From: Limiplasma sp048370855
GTDB lineage: Bacteria > Bacillota > Clostridia > Christensenellales > Aristaeellaceae
Length of the DNA: 6,777 nt
Direction of reading: 5' to 3'
NCBI GenBank assembly: GCA_048370855.1
Contig: DBGEOK010000115.1
Location: 1 to 6,777 of the forward strand
The notes under the pieces were generated by a model. The model was not told the DNA's origin, ran no database searches, and worked only from the letters and a program-made list of their open reading frames with translations. The position numbers were made by a program, and so were the translations under genes. Position 1 is the stretch's first letter; every line of letters begins with the position of its first letter. Positions 1 to 5,532 of this stretch are shown piece by piece.

Positions 1-518
1 ATTCGGGGCAGCGCAACGCCGGCAGCGGAGTTGGAACGAATGTAGCCGACCTTCACGGCGGTTTTCAGCGCCATATGCAAAACACCGTGGATGTTTTTAA
101 CGGTTTTGGGTGAAAGGCCGTTCACTTCTCTGTGGAGGCGGTTGATGAACGACTGACAATCATGAGGTTGGATTTCACAAAGGCGCAGGGCGCCCATGCG
201 GGGAAGAATGTACAGGCGGATATTGCTTCCATAGGTTTTGAGCGTTCCAGGCTTAACGCCTCCCGTGTATTCGGCCATCCATGTTTCAAGCCACCATTTC
301 AGAGGGCGCTTTTCCGGCTCAATATAGGTTTTGTCGTCGACGGCAGCTGTAGCCGCGGTAAGCTTCTTTCTGACTTCGTCGACGGTCTTACCATAGACGG
401 AACGCCTGTCAAGTTTGCCGGTGCCGGGGTCGCGGCCTATGGTAAAACGCGCCTCATAGGTGCCATCCTTGCGGCGTCGGATGTTCCCTGATCCATTGGC
501 TGCGCGTCCGCGTGCCAT
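1..518 (-). CDS. int: Tyrosine-family site-specific integrase, N-terminal part (runs off left edge)
   Basis: The minus-strand frame from ATG at 518 is open to the window edge, giving 172 residues starting MARGRAANGSGNIRRRKDG. Residues about 11-55 (GNIRRRKDGTYEARFTIGRD, then a Lys/Arg-rich stretch) match the AP2-like arm-binding domain of phage and conjugative-element integrases. Residues about 70-165 (WWLETWMAEY, KPGTLKTYGSNIR, LSPKTVKNIHGVLHMAL) match the SAM-like core-binding domain. The catalytic domain with the R-H-R-Y residues would lie left of position 1 and is not seen. The start is fixed by a GAGGTGAT ribosome binding site at 525-532, six bases upstream. The family inserts and excises mobile DNA by recombination between attP and attB. 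It lies downstream of the repressor on the same strand, so the two may be co-transcribed. Family identity is firm; whether the gene is intact is unknown. Confidence 0.93.
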   Translation of the reverse strand, partial: MARGRAANGSGNIRRRKDGTYEARFTIGRDPGTGKLDRRSVYGKTVDEVRKKLTAATAAVDDKTYIEPEKRPLKWWLETWMAEYTGGVKPGTLKTYGSNIRLYILPRMGALRLCEIQPHDCQSFINRLHREVNGLSPKTVKNIHGVLHMALKTAVKVGYIRSNSAAGVALPR

Positions 519-577
519 GCTTATATCACCTCACAAAATAAACATAGGGGTGGGGGTAGGTGCGAAATCGCGTATTT

Positions 578-728
578 CTGTACCAGAGCCTTCAAACCAT
601 TGTGGCATAAGGGCAAAAACGGTACAAGCAGTTTGTAACGGTTTGTACCGGCGGAGGAGAAAATACAGCTCTAACCCTTACGGAATAATGGTTTGCTGAA
701 AAAATGAATTTTGTACCGTTTTTGTACC
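578..728. repeat. TTGTACC repeat family between int and the repressor gene
   Basis: The 220-base gap between the integrase start and the repressor stop carries four exact copies of TTGTACC or its complement: GGTACAA at 621-627 and TTGTACC at 643-649, 711-717 and 722-728. A one-mismatch copy, CTGTACC, is at 578-584. Two copies belong to a perfect 14-bp inverted pair: CAAAAACGGTACAA at 614-627 and TTGTACCGTTTTTG at 711-724. Clustered short repeats next to an integrase gene are typical of arm-type sites for integrase or excisionase binding, and can also be operators. The repeat is seen directly; its function is inferred. No convincing gene is present in 519-738. A weak leftward promoter-like pair (TTGTAC-17-CACAAT on the minus strand, about 600-627) overlaps one copy and could serve int. 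Confidence 0.7.
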
Positions 729-738
729 ACTCAAATTA

Positions 739-1500
739 TCAGATTATATCATTTTTACTGTTTTTTCGCTTAACACGTGCTACTATTCTTTTTGCCCACT
801 TAAAACTACTTGTGAATTCTGCTTTTCTTTTTTTAATATATGCATTCGCCGATACGGCACCCAGTTCCACATAGGCTTCTACTATATGACTGAATTCCTC
901 GGCCATATCAATGGCAGTTAGTCGAGCAAATGCAGAATAACCGGTTGGAACAATGCCTTTACCTTTGAGCTGTTGTAGTTCATCATCGCTGCAACTTGGT
1001 AATTCCTTGTGGTGCTTGTGAGCGATCATAATATCTATAAATTTTTCTCCCCAGTTGGGAGAAGCAAAAAAAGGAACCAAATAGTTTATCATCTCAAGAG
1101 AGCCACTTGCAACAAGCGAAAGAAGTTCTTGTTGGCTCATATCGTCATTATATTTTGAATCATTAAGAAAATCTTCAAGCAAATGCAAACCGTTCATACC
1201 TTTAAGTGTGCGCAACGAATCTATGCTTTCCTGCGACAAGCCTAGTTCTATATTGCTTTTAATATCTTCTTGTCGCTTGACTTCCGATATCCCTAACAAC
1301 CAATCTGCGGAAACGCCACATTTGGTAGTGATTGCAATGATTGTTTCCGCATCAGGCAATCTGTCGCCAGCTTCATAGAAACCAATGGTTGCGCGAGATA
1401 GGCCTATAAAATCTGCAAATTCTTTTAGGCTCATCTCATGATCGATACGTAATTCAGATAATCGACGAGAAAAGAGCGGGAGCCGATTTCGCTTTTCCAT
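739..1500 (-). CDS. XRE-family lysogeny repressor without visible peptidase domain
   Basis: A 253-residue protein. Residues about 9-70 form a helix-turn-helix of the Cro/C1 (XRE) type; the signature is SLKEFADFIGLSRATIGFYE, followed by the usual DRLPDAETIIAI and CGVSADWLLG continuation. Residues about 80-253 are mostly helical with a Lys/Arg-rich tail (KRIVARVKRKNSK). They lack the Ser-Lys peptidase signature of LexA/CI repressors, so self-cleavage on DNA damage is not expected. An upstream extension of this frame to 1617 was rejected, because ATG 1500 has GGAGGT at 1505-1510 and the extension covers the promoters. The gene is divergent from the rightward operon and sits beside inverted-repeat operators, so it is probably the autoregulated repressor of both promoters. 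The coding sequence is visibly more AT-rich than the integrase and primase genes, which suggests a swapped-in immunity cassette. Confidence 0.85.
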   Translation of the reverse strand: MEKRNRLPLFSRRLSELRIDHEMSLKEFADFIGLSRATIGFYEAGDRLPDAETIIAITTKCGVSADWLLGISEVKRQEDIKSNIELGLSQESIDSLRTLKGMNGLHLLEDFLNDSKYNDDMSQQELLSLVASGSLEMINYLVPFFASPNWGEKFIDIMIAHKHHKELPSCSDDELQQLKGKGIVPTGYSAFARLTAIDMAEEFSHIVEAYVELGAVSANAYIKKRKAEFTSSFKWAKRIVARVKRKNSKNDII

Positions 1501-1501
1501 T

Positions 1502-1515
1502 GCTACCTCCATAGC
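1502..1515. promoter_or_regulatory. Degenerate operator overlapping the repressor ribosome binding site
   Basis: GCTAC-CTCC-ATAGC fits the GCTAC-N4-GTAGC operator with one mismatch. It shares two bases with the perfect operator at 1514-1527, so the two centres are 12 bp apart, a little over one helical turn. The minus-strand GGAGGT at 1505-1510, the repressor's ribosome binding site, lies inside it, so part of the match may simply reflect that site. Confidence 0.4.
1505..1510 (-). promoter_or_regulatory. Ribosome binding site that sets the repressor start
   Basis: On the minus strand GGAGGT is followed by four bases and then ATG at 1500. This selects a 253-residue repressor over the longer open frame beginning at 1617, which has no comparable site at its upstream ATG codons. 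The spacing is slightly short. Confidence 0.7.
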
Positions 1516-1527
1516 TACGATTGTAGC
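1514..1527. promoter_or_regulatory. Perfect operator copy 1 (GCTAC-N4-GTAGC)
   Basis: A perfect 5-4-5 dyad with spacer GATT, located in the leader between the main leftward promoter and the repressor ribosome binding site. It also covers the expected start point of the second leftward promoter (1531-1559). The same arms recur at 1592-1605, which argues for a sequence-specific dimeric repressor site rather than chance. Confidence 0.75.
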
Positions 1528-1530
1528 GAA

Positions 1531-1559
1531 AATATAAAATGTGCTGCACATGTTGACAA
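1531..1559 (-). promoter_or_regulatory. Second candidate leftward promoter for the repressor
   Basis: The minus strand reads TTGTCA (1559-1554), a 17-base spacer, then TATATT (1536-1531). Transcription would start near 1524, inside operator copy 1. Its -35 shares bases with the -35 of the rightward promoter on the opposite strand. The hexamers are good but not perfect, so this is less certain than the other two promoters. Confidence 0.5.
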
Positions 1560-1581
1560 TCCCATTTGTGTAGCGTATTAT
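1553..1581 (+). promoter_or_regulatory. Rightward early promoter
   Basis: TTGACA at 1553-1558, a 17-base spacer, and TATTAT at 1576-1581; a TATAAT also occurs at 1579-1584 with a longer spacer. Start would be near 1588, immediately before operator copy 2 (1592-1605). The spacer contains an operator half-site GTAGC at 1570-1574. It probably drives the whole rightward operon beginning at 1638, and repressor bound at 1592-1605 would be well placed to block it. Confidence 0.8.
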
Positions 1582-1582
1582 A

Positions 1583-1611
1583 ATTATAACAGCTACAAAT
1601 GTAGCCGTCAA
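1583..1611 (-). promoter_or_regulatory. Leftward promoter for the repressor (and possibly int)
   Basis: The minus strand reads TTGACG (1611-1606), exactly 17 bases, then TATAAT (1588-1583). The perfect operator dyad at 1592-1605 lies wholly within the spacer. Its -10 is one base away from the -10 of the rightward promoter on the other strand, so the two promoters are back-to-back and probably cannot be occupied together. Confidence 0.8.
1592..1605. promoter_or_regulatory. Perfect operator copy 2 (GCTAC-N4-GTAGC)
   Basis: A perfect 5-4-5 dyad with spacer AAAT. It sits between the -35 and -10 of the leftward promoter and just after the predicted start of the rightward promoter, so one bound dimer could silence both. 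It shares both arms with copy 1 at 1514-1527; the centres are 78 bp apart. Confidence 0.8.
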
Positions 1612-1637
1612 CAACAATTCTTTAAGGAGGTGCCAAG

Positions 1638-1814
1638 ATGCGGAATCAAGATATTCGGCGAGCAGCTAAAGAAGCTAAAGTGCACTTATGGCAGATAGCA
1701 GAAGAATTAGGAATGCAAGATAGTAATTTCTCGCGCCGCCTCCGCCACGAGCTTTCGGCGGAGGAAAAAGCTCATATCCTTGCCATTATTCAAAGCCTTG
1801 CAAGGGGGGCGTAA
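1638..1814 (+). CDS. Small 58-residue HTH-like protein, first gene of the rightward operon
   Basis: ATG 1638 is preceded by a perfect AAGGAGGTG ribosome binding site at 1624-1632 and the frame ends at TAA 1814. The protein begins MRNQDIRRAAKEAKVHLWQI and continues AEELGMQDSNFSRRLR, then a C-terminal helix (SAEEKAHILAIIQSLARGA). The pattern A-x(4)-LWQIAEELG-x(4)-FSRRLR reads as a compact helix-turn-helix, and I recall similar short proteins in Firmicutes mobile elements, usually unnamed. Its position opposite the repressor is that of Cro or of Str in staphylococcal islands, so a regulatory role is inferred from position. It ends two bases before the next start codon, so the two genes are probably coupled. 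Confidence 0.85.
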   Translation: MRNQDIRRAAKEAKVHLWQIAEELGMQDSNFSRRLRHELSAEEKAHILAIIQSLARGA

Positions 1815-1816
1815 TA

Positions 1817-2026
1817 ATGAAGGATATTCCCCTGTCGGAAAGACTGACAATATCCATTGCGGAATTTGCCAAGCTTTTGGGCGTGAGCGAGCCGCTTGCC
1901 GCCGAGATTACCCATCAGGCGGGCTTCCCGATCATTACACAGGGAAGGCGTCGTCTTATTATACGGCACGAACTTGAAAATTGGCTATCAAAACAAGTGG
2001 CAGGTGAAAATAATGCAGAAGCTTGA
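1817..2026 (+). CDS. Excisionase-like / AlpA-MerR-type helix-turn-helix protein
   Basis: A 69-residue protein starting MKDIPLSERLTISIAEFAKL, with LLGVSEPLAAEITHQAGFPI followed by ITQGRRRLIIRHELENWLSK. The order 'helix-turn-helix, FP-x-I, basic GRRR-x-LI, helix ending LENWL' is the winged-helix pattern of Tn916-type Xis and related small excisionases. Such proteins bend DNA at the att site and direct integrase to excision; some also act as regulators. AAGGGGGG at 1802-1809 supports this start. The gene follows the small HTH gene by two bases, and its 3' end overlaps the primase gene by 14 bases. It could instead be a transcription factor, because no pairing with the integrase can be shown from sequence. 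Confidence 0.8.
   Translation: MKDIPLSERLTISIAEFAKLLGVSEPLAAEITHQAGFPIITQGRRRLIIRHELENWLSKQVAGENNAEA
2002..2006 (+). promoter_or_regulatory. Ribosome binding site that sets the primase start
   Basis: AGGTG is followed by six A/T bases and ATG at 2013. The frame is open upstream to an ATG at 1896, but that extension lies inside the excisionase-like gene, lacks a matching ribosome binding site, and does not read as a conserved N-terminus. Confidence 0.65.
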
Positions 2027-4673
2027 CCTTCCCGCCCGCTTGGTGGAGCTTCCCCGCTGGGTATGCTGGCAAAAGCAGCCGAATGAGAAAGATCCAACCA
2101 AACCGCGCAAGGTACCCATGCGAGCGGACGGCGGAGGGAAAGCATCGTGTAATAGGCCCGCCACCTGGGGAACGTTTCAGCAGGCGCAGGCCACCCTTGC
2201 CCGAAAGAAGTATGACGGACTGGGCTTTATGTTGGGGGACGGTATATTCGGCGTCGATATCGACCATTGCATGAATAACGGGCAGCTTAATGAGCTGGCG
2301 CGGGACATCATGCGCCGCCTGCCGACCTATACAGAGGTAAGCCCCAGCGGGACAGGCCTCCATCTGCTGGCGCTGGGAACACTCCCGGACGGCAACCGGG
2401 GCCGCCGTAAAGGCGCGCTGGAAGTATACGCGGAAGGACGTTACTTCACCGTGACCGGGCAGAGCATTGGCGGGCATACCGCGCTTTGCGAAGGTACGGA
2501 TATTGTGGCGGACATCATCCGGGAACACATGGAACGCCCTGCCCCAAAAGCAGCATCCACCTCTGTGGACATCCTCAAACTGGATGACGCAAAGCTGACT
2601 GATAAGATTCTAAAAAGCGCACAGGGTTCGGCGTTCTCCGCCCTTTGGATGGGCGACGCCTCCGCCCATGGCGGGGATGCTTCGGCGGCGGATATCGCCC
2701 TATGCAATATGCTGGCCTTCTGGACGGGCAAAGACGCGGTGCGCATGGACAACCTATTCAGGCAAAGCGGGTTGATGCGCCCAAAATGGGACGAGGTACA
2801 CGGACGCGCCACCTACGGCGAAATCACCATAGAAAAGGCAATAGCGGATTGTAAAGAGGTTTATACCGGGAAGCGCCCACAGGCGCAACCTGCGGCGGAG
2901 GGCAGCCCATTCTATCCTTTCGAGCAGGCATACAACGCCGTTGAGGGCTTTACCTGCGAGCGGGGGCGCGTACTGGTTGAAAAGATTGTACAGGGCAGCG
3001 GCGAAATTGTCACCGTCCCCCTGTCTAACTTTGCGCCGCTTATTATGGAGGAGATCACCCGGGATGACGGCGGCGAGGCGCGCAAGGAATTGCGAATTGA
3101 GGCCATCGGCGAGACGGGCAAGCGCTTTTCATCCGCAACCGTCCCAGCGCGCGGCTTCGCCGGCATGGGCTGGGTAATTGAGCAGTTGGGCACCTCCGCC
3201 AACATCAGCGCAGGGCAGGCCAAAAAAGACCAGTTGCGCTATGCGATACAGGCCGCAAGCCGTCCAAAGTTGCGCACCATTTACAGCCATACAGGGTGGC
3301 GCGAGGTGGACGGGAAGCTGTGCTTCCTGTATAACGGCGGCGCTATCGGCGCGGATGGGCTGACCGTCGAAATGGAAGGCAATCTTGCGTCCTATTCCCT
3401 CGCCGGGGCAGAGGCTTCGCCGCTGGAGGCCGCCCGGGCCAGCATGGCATTTTTGGAGGTTGGCACGCTTCGCGTTACCGCGCCCCTGCTTTGCGCTATG
3501 TACCTTGCTCCGTTATGCCATTTTATGCGGGTAAGCGGATGTGCTCCGGCATTCATTCCCTTTGTAGCCGGGGCAACAGGCACGCGTAAAACGACGGCTT
3601 GCACGCTGGCGCTTTCTCATTATGGATTCTTTAACCCCAAGCAGCCTCCCGCGAGTTTTTCCGACACGGCCAACAACATCCGGCGCAAGGCGTTTCTGGT
3701 GAAGGATGCTCCTCTGCTGGTGGATGACTACCATCCGAACACGGACGCAAGGAACCGCGCCCGCATGTGCGAGGCGGCGCAACAGCTGGCGCGGGCATGG
3801 GGCGATCTGGCCGAGCGCGGACGGATGCAAAGCGATCTGACGATCAAGCAATCAGAACCGCCGCGCGGGCTGGGTATCATGAGCGGCGAGGATGTGCCGG
3901 ACATCGGGGAAAGCGGGCTTGCGCGGTTCTATGTGATCGACGTTCATCAAGGTGATATACGACCGGGAAAGGCATTGACCGCCATGCAGGAGCAGGCGAG
4001 GCGCGGGATGCTTGCGCAGGCCATGCGCGGTTATATAGAAGCTTTGAGGCGGGACGCTGACGGCTTGCCGGATGTTCTGCGAGAGCGGTTTAAAGCATAC
4101 AGGGCGAAGGCTACGCGGCAACTTGCGGGGGCGCACGGGCGAATCTGCGAGGCGGTAGCATGGCTTAGTGTCGGGCTTGACGCCATGCTGGGATATTGGC
4201 GGGAAGCGGGCGCGCTGGAGGACGGCGACGCACTACGGGCGCAAATTTCATCCGCTCTGATGGAGAATGCCAGGGAGCAGCAGCGGAACATGGGCGGAGA
4301 AAAGCCGGTCGAGCTGTTCATGAACGCCCTGCGGGAGCTGCGGGCAAGCGGGCAGGCGTATATCGGCGGCATGGATGAAATTCAGCCGGACGGGATTCTG
4401 CTGGGAGTTCAGGAGAGCGACAAGGTCTATTTGCTTCCACAGGTTGTTTACGGCGCCGTTTGCAAGCTGATGCGGGAGCAGGGCAGCGCATTCCCCATTG
4501 GCAAGGTTCAACTGTGGAAGCGCTTGAACGAACAGGGTTTATTGATAGCCCGGATAACGGACAAGGGCGAGGATTTGACGCCGCCAAAGCGTTTCAAGGG
4601 TGGACAGCAGCGCATGCTGTGTATGGAGGCGGCCACCGTGCGAGGGGAGGAAGTCCAGGAGGCGCTATTGTGA
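2013..4673 (+). CDS. PrimPol-type primase fused to a DUF927-like P-loop ATPase (replication initiator/helicase)
   Basis: An 886-residue fusion. Residues 1 to about 180 match the archaeo-eukaryotic primase/polymerase fold of the NrS-1-like type: LPRWVCWQ at the start, the metal-binding pair D82 and D84 in GVDIDH, SPSGTGLH at 110-117, and EVYAEGRYFTVTGQ at 137-150. Residues about 222-280 (ADIALCNMLAFW, DNLFRQSGLMRPKWD) form the helical domain that usually follows such PrimPols. From about 400 to 690 comes a P-loop ATPase: GATGTRKTT at 520-528, LLVDDYHP with D571 and D572 as Walker B, SGEDVPDIGESG, and R638 as a possible arginine finger. The C-terminus (about 770-886) looks like a winged-helix domain. 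The Walker A carries Arg at 525, where canonical loops have Gly before Lys. The protein probably primes and unwinds the element's own origin. Its start overlaps the upstream gene by 14 bases and its stop overlaps the next start by four. Confidence 0.88.
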   Translation: MQKLDLPARLVELPRWVCWQKQPNEKDPTKPRKVPMRADGGGKASCNRPATWGTFQQAQATLARKKYDGLGFMLGDGIFGVDIDHCMNNGQLNELARDIMRRLPTYTEVSPSGTGLHLLALGTLPDGNRGRRKGALEVYAEGRYFTVTGQSIGGHTALCEGTDIVADIIREHMERPAPKAASTSVDILKLDDAKLTDKILKSAQGSAFSALWMGDASAHGGDASAADIALCNMLAFWTGKDAVRMDNLFRQSGLMRPKWDEVHGRATYGEITIEKAIADCKEVYTGKRPQAQPAAEGSPFYPFEQAYNAVEGFTCERGRVLVEKIVQGSGEIVTVPLSNFAPLIMEEITRDDGGEARKELRIEAIGETGKRFSSATVPARGFAGMGWVIEQLGTSANISAGQAKKDQLRYAIQAASRPKLRTIYSHTGWREVDGKLCFLYNGGAIGADGLTVEMEGNLASYSLAGAEASPLEAARASMAFLEVGTLRVTAPLLCAMYLAPLCHFMRVSGCAPAFIPFVAGATGTRKTTACTLALSHYGFFNPKQPPASFSDTANNIRRKAFLVKDAPLLVDDYHPNTDARNRARMCEAAQQLARAWGDLAERGRMQSDLTIKQSEPPRGLGIMSGEDVPDIGESGLARFYVIDVHQGDIRPGKALTAMQEQARRGMLAQAMRGYIEALRRDADGLPDVLRERFKAYRAKATRQLAGAHGRICEAVAWLSVGLDAMLGYWREAGALEDGDALRAQISSALMENAREQQRNMGGEKPVELFMNALRELRASGQAYIGGMDEIQPDGILLGVQESDKVYLLPQVVYGAVCKLMREQGSAFPIGKVQLWKRLNEQGLLIARITDKGEDLTPPKRFKGGQQRMLCMEAATVRGEEVQEALL

Positions 4674-5023
4674 GCATTTTTGAACGGCGGGTCGCGGTTG
4701 ATGGATGCACCTACAGCATATTGGACGCGCTGGCCATTGCGCAGGCGGTGAAGAAGGGCGAGGCACGGCTATTGGGCAAGGTGATCTTCCACCGGAAGGA
4801 TATGACCGTAACCGTGCGCTGGGAGCCGGTGGGCGGGGAAGCCTCCGCCGCGCTGCTCCTGCGCCGGCGCGAACGCCTCATAGAAGCCTTGAAAGCCCGA
4901 TTAAGGGCCATGGAAGAAAGCGAGTATTGGAACCTCACGGCGGAGGAATACGACCGGTTTTGCGCCCGCTATGGGCGGTATTGCAGACTGTTGGAAGGAG
5001 TGCGCGATGAACAGCAAGCGTAA
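4670..5023 (+). CDS. Unknown 117-residue protein
   Basis: Translation probably begins at GTG 4670, because AGGAGG at 4657-4662 stands seven bases upstream and GTGA overlaps the primase stop. The longer open frame reaching back to 4460 lies inside the primase gene and was rejected. The protein begins SIFERRVAVDGCTYSILDAL after the initiator. A central beta-type segment (KVIFHRKDMTVTVRWEPVGG) is followed by a charged helix (LLRRRERLIEALKARLRAME) and an aromatic, Cys-containing tail (DRFCARYGRYCRLLEG). I do not recognise the family. It has no signal peptide or membrane segment. Its place between primase and resolvase suggests a DNA-metabolism accessory role, but this is positional only. Its end overlaps the next gene by 17 bases. 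Confidence 0.8.
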   Translation: MSIFERRVAVDGCTYSILDALAIAQAVKKGEARLLGKVIFHRKDMTVTVRWEPVGGEASAALLLRRRERLIEALKARLRAMEESEYWNLTAEEYDRFCARYGRYCRLLEGVRDEQQA

Positions 5024-5339
5024 GGGCAGCGCCGGAGAGCGCGAATTGTGCGCCATATTGGCGGAGGCGGGACTTGCCCACAGGAATGACCAACGGTATG
5101 TGGGCGGGGTGGATAACCCGGATATTTCGTTACAGGTAGGCGCAACGCCCTTCCATGTGGAGTGCAAGCGGGCCGAGCGGTTCAACGCCTATGCCGCCAT
5201 GGAGCAGGCCGAACACGACGCGAACGGGCATGCCACGCCTGTGGTGATGCACCGGCGCAACCGCGCGCCCTGGCTTTGCGTGATGAAGCTGTCGGACTGG
5301 ATAGGGATGGTAAAAAACAAGCCTGCGAAGGGAGAATAG
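5007..5339 (+). CDS. PDDEXK nuclease, Holliday-junction-resolvase-like
   Basis: A 110-residue protein starting MNSKRKGSAGERELCAILAE. The motif set of a PDDEXK nuclease is in order: E11/E13 in GERE, D39 in NPDI, and E52-x-K54 in HVECKRAE. The sequence then runs through a helix with AMEQAEHDA and a strand with PVVMHRRNRAPWLCVMKLSD. Length and layout match Hjc/VRR-like phage resolvases, which cut branched DNA during replication or before packaging. ATG 5007 has AAGGAG at 4995-5000 with six-base spacing; an in-frame ATG at 4971 would bury the start deeper in the upstream gene and lacks this site. The fold is well supported; the substrate (Holliday junction rather than other branched or nicked DNA) is inferred from family resemblance and position. 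Confidence 0.87.
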   Translation: MNSKRKGSAGERELCAILAEAGLAHRNDQRYVGGVDNPDISLQVGATPFHVECKRAERFNAYAAMEQAEHDANGHATPVVMHRRNRAPWLCVMKLSDWIGMVKNKPAKGE

Positions 5340-5340
5340 T

Positions 5341-5532
5341 ATGAGCGCAGATGATCGCATGATAGACGGAGAAGCTTATCTTTCCGAGCGCGGCATTGCG
5401 TTAATGGCTTACATGGCATGGAAGGATGAGCACACAGAACCCGGCAAGCGCTTCATGGAAGGATATTGCGAACTTCTTTGCAGCCGCGGCTATGGTTCGT
5501 CCGGATATCTTAATTTTTGGAACTGTCTATGA
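5341..5532 (+). CDS. Unknown 63-residue protein
   Basis: ATG 5341 begins two bases after the resolvase stop codon, with a purine-rich AAGGGAG site at 5328-5334. The protein starts MSADDRMIDGEAYLSERGIA and ends SSGYLNFWNCL. It is acidic at the N-terminus and aromatic- and Cys-containing at the C-terminus (CELLCSRGYG), without a zinc-binding spacing I would trust. I do not recognise the family. Tight spacing upstream and an ATGA overlap with the following frame support it as a genuine operon member. No membrane segment is visible. Confidence 0.65.
   Translation: MSADDRMIDGEAYLSERGIALMAYMAWKDEHTEPGKRFMEGYCELLCSRGYGSSGYLNFWNCL

Noticed and set aside
132..699. Plus-strand open frames opposite the integrase
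   Set aside because: They run antiparallel to the clear integrase reading frame, lack ribosome binding sites and give no recognisable protein.
1501..1617. N-terminal extension of the repressor to 1617, including a hydrophobic stretch that could suggest a membrane segment
   Set aside because: The extension covers both promoters and operators, and the hydrophobic residues come from A/T-rich promoter DNA. ATG 1500 has a good ribosome binding site and directly precedes the HTH domain.
1896..2012. In-frame 39-codon upstream extension of the primase
   Set aside because: It overlaps the excisionase-like gene in another frame and reads as an Arg-rich shadow. ATG 2013 has AGGTG at proper spacing, and the PrimPol homology begins just after it.
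1959..2528. Minus-strand 189-codon open frame opposite the primase
   Set aside because: It is a shadow of a G+C-rich coding region; the plus-strand frame carries PrimPol motifs with conserved metal-binding residues.
4460..4669. Upstream extension of the 117-residue protein to ATG 4460
   Set aside because: It lies within the primase's winged-helix end. GTG 4670 has AGGAGG seven bases upstream and the usual GTGA overlap.
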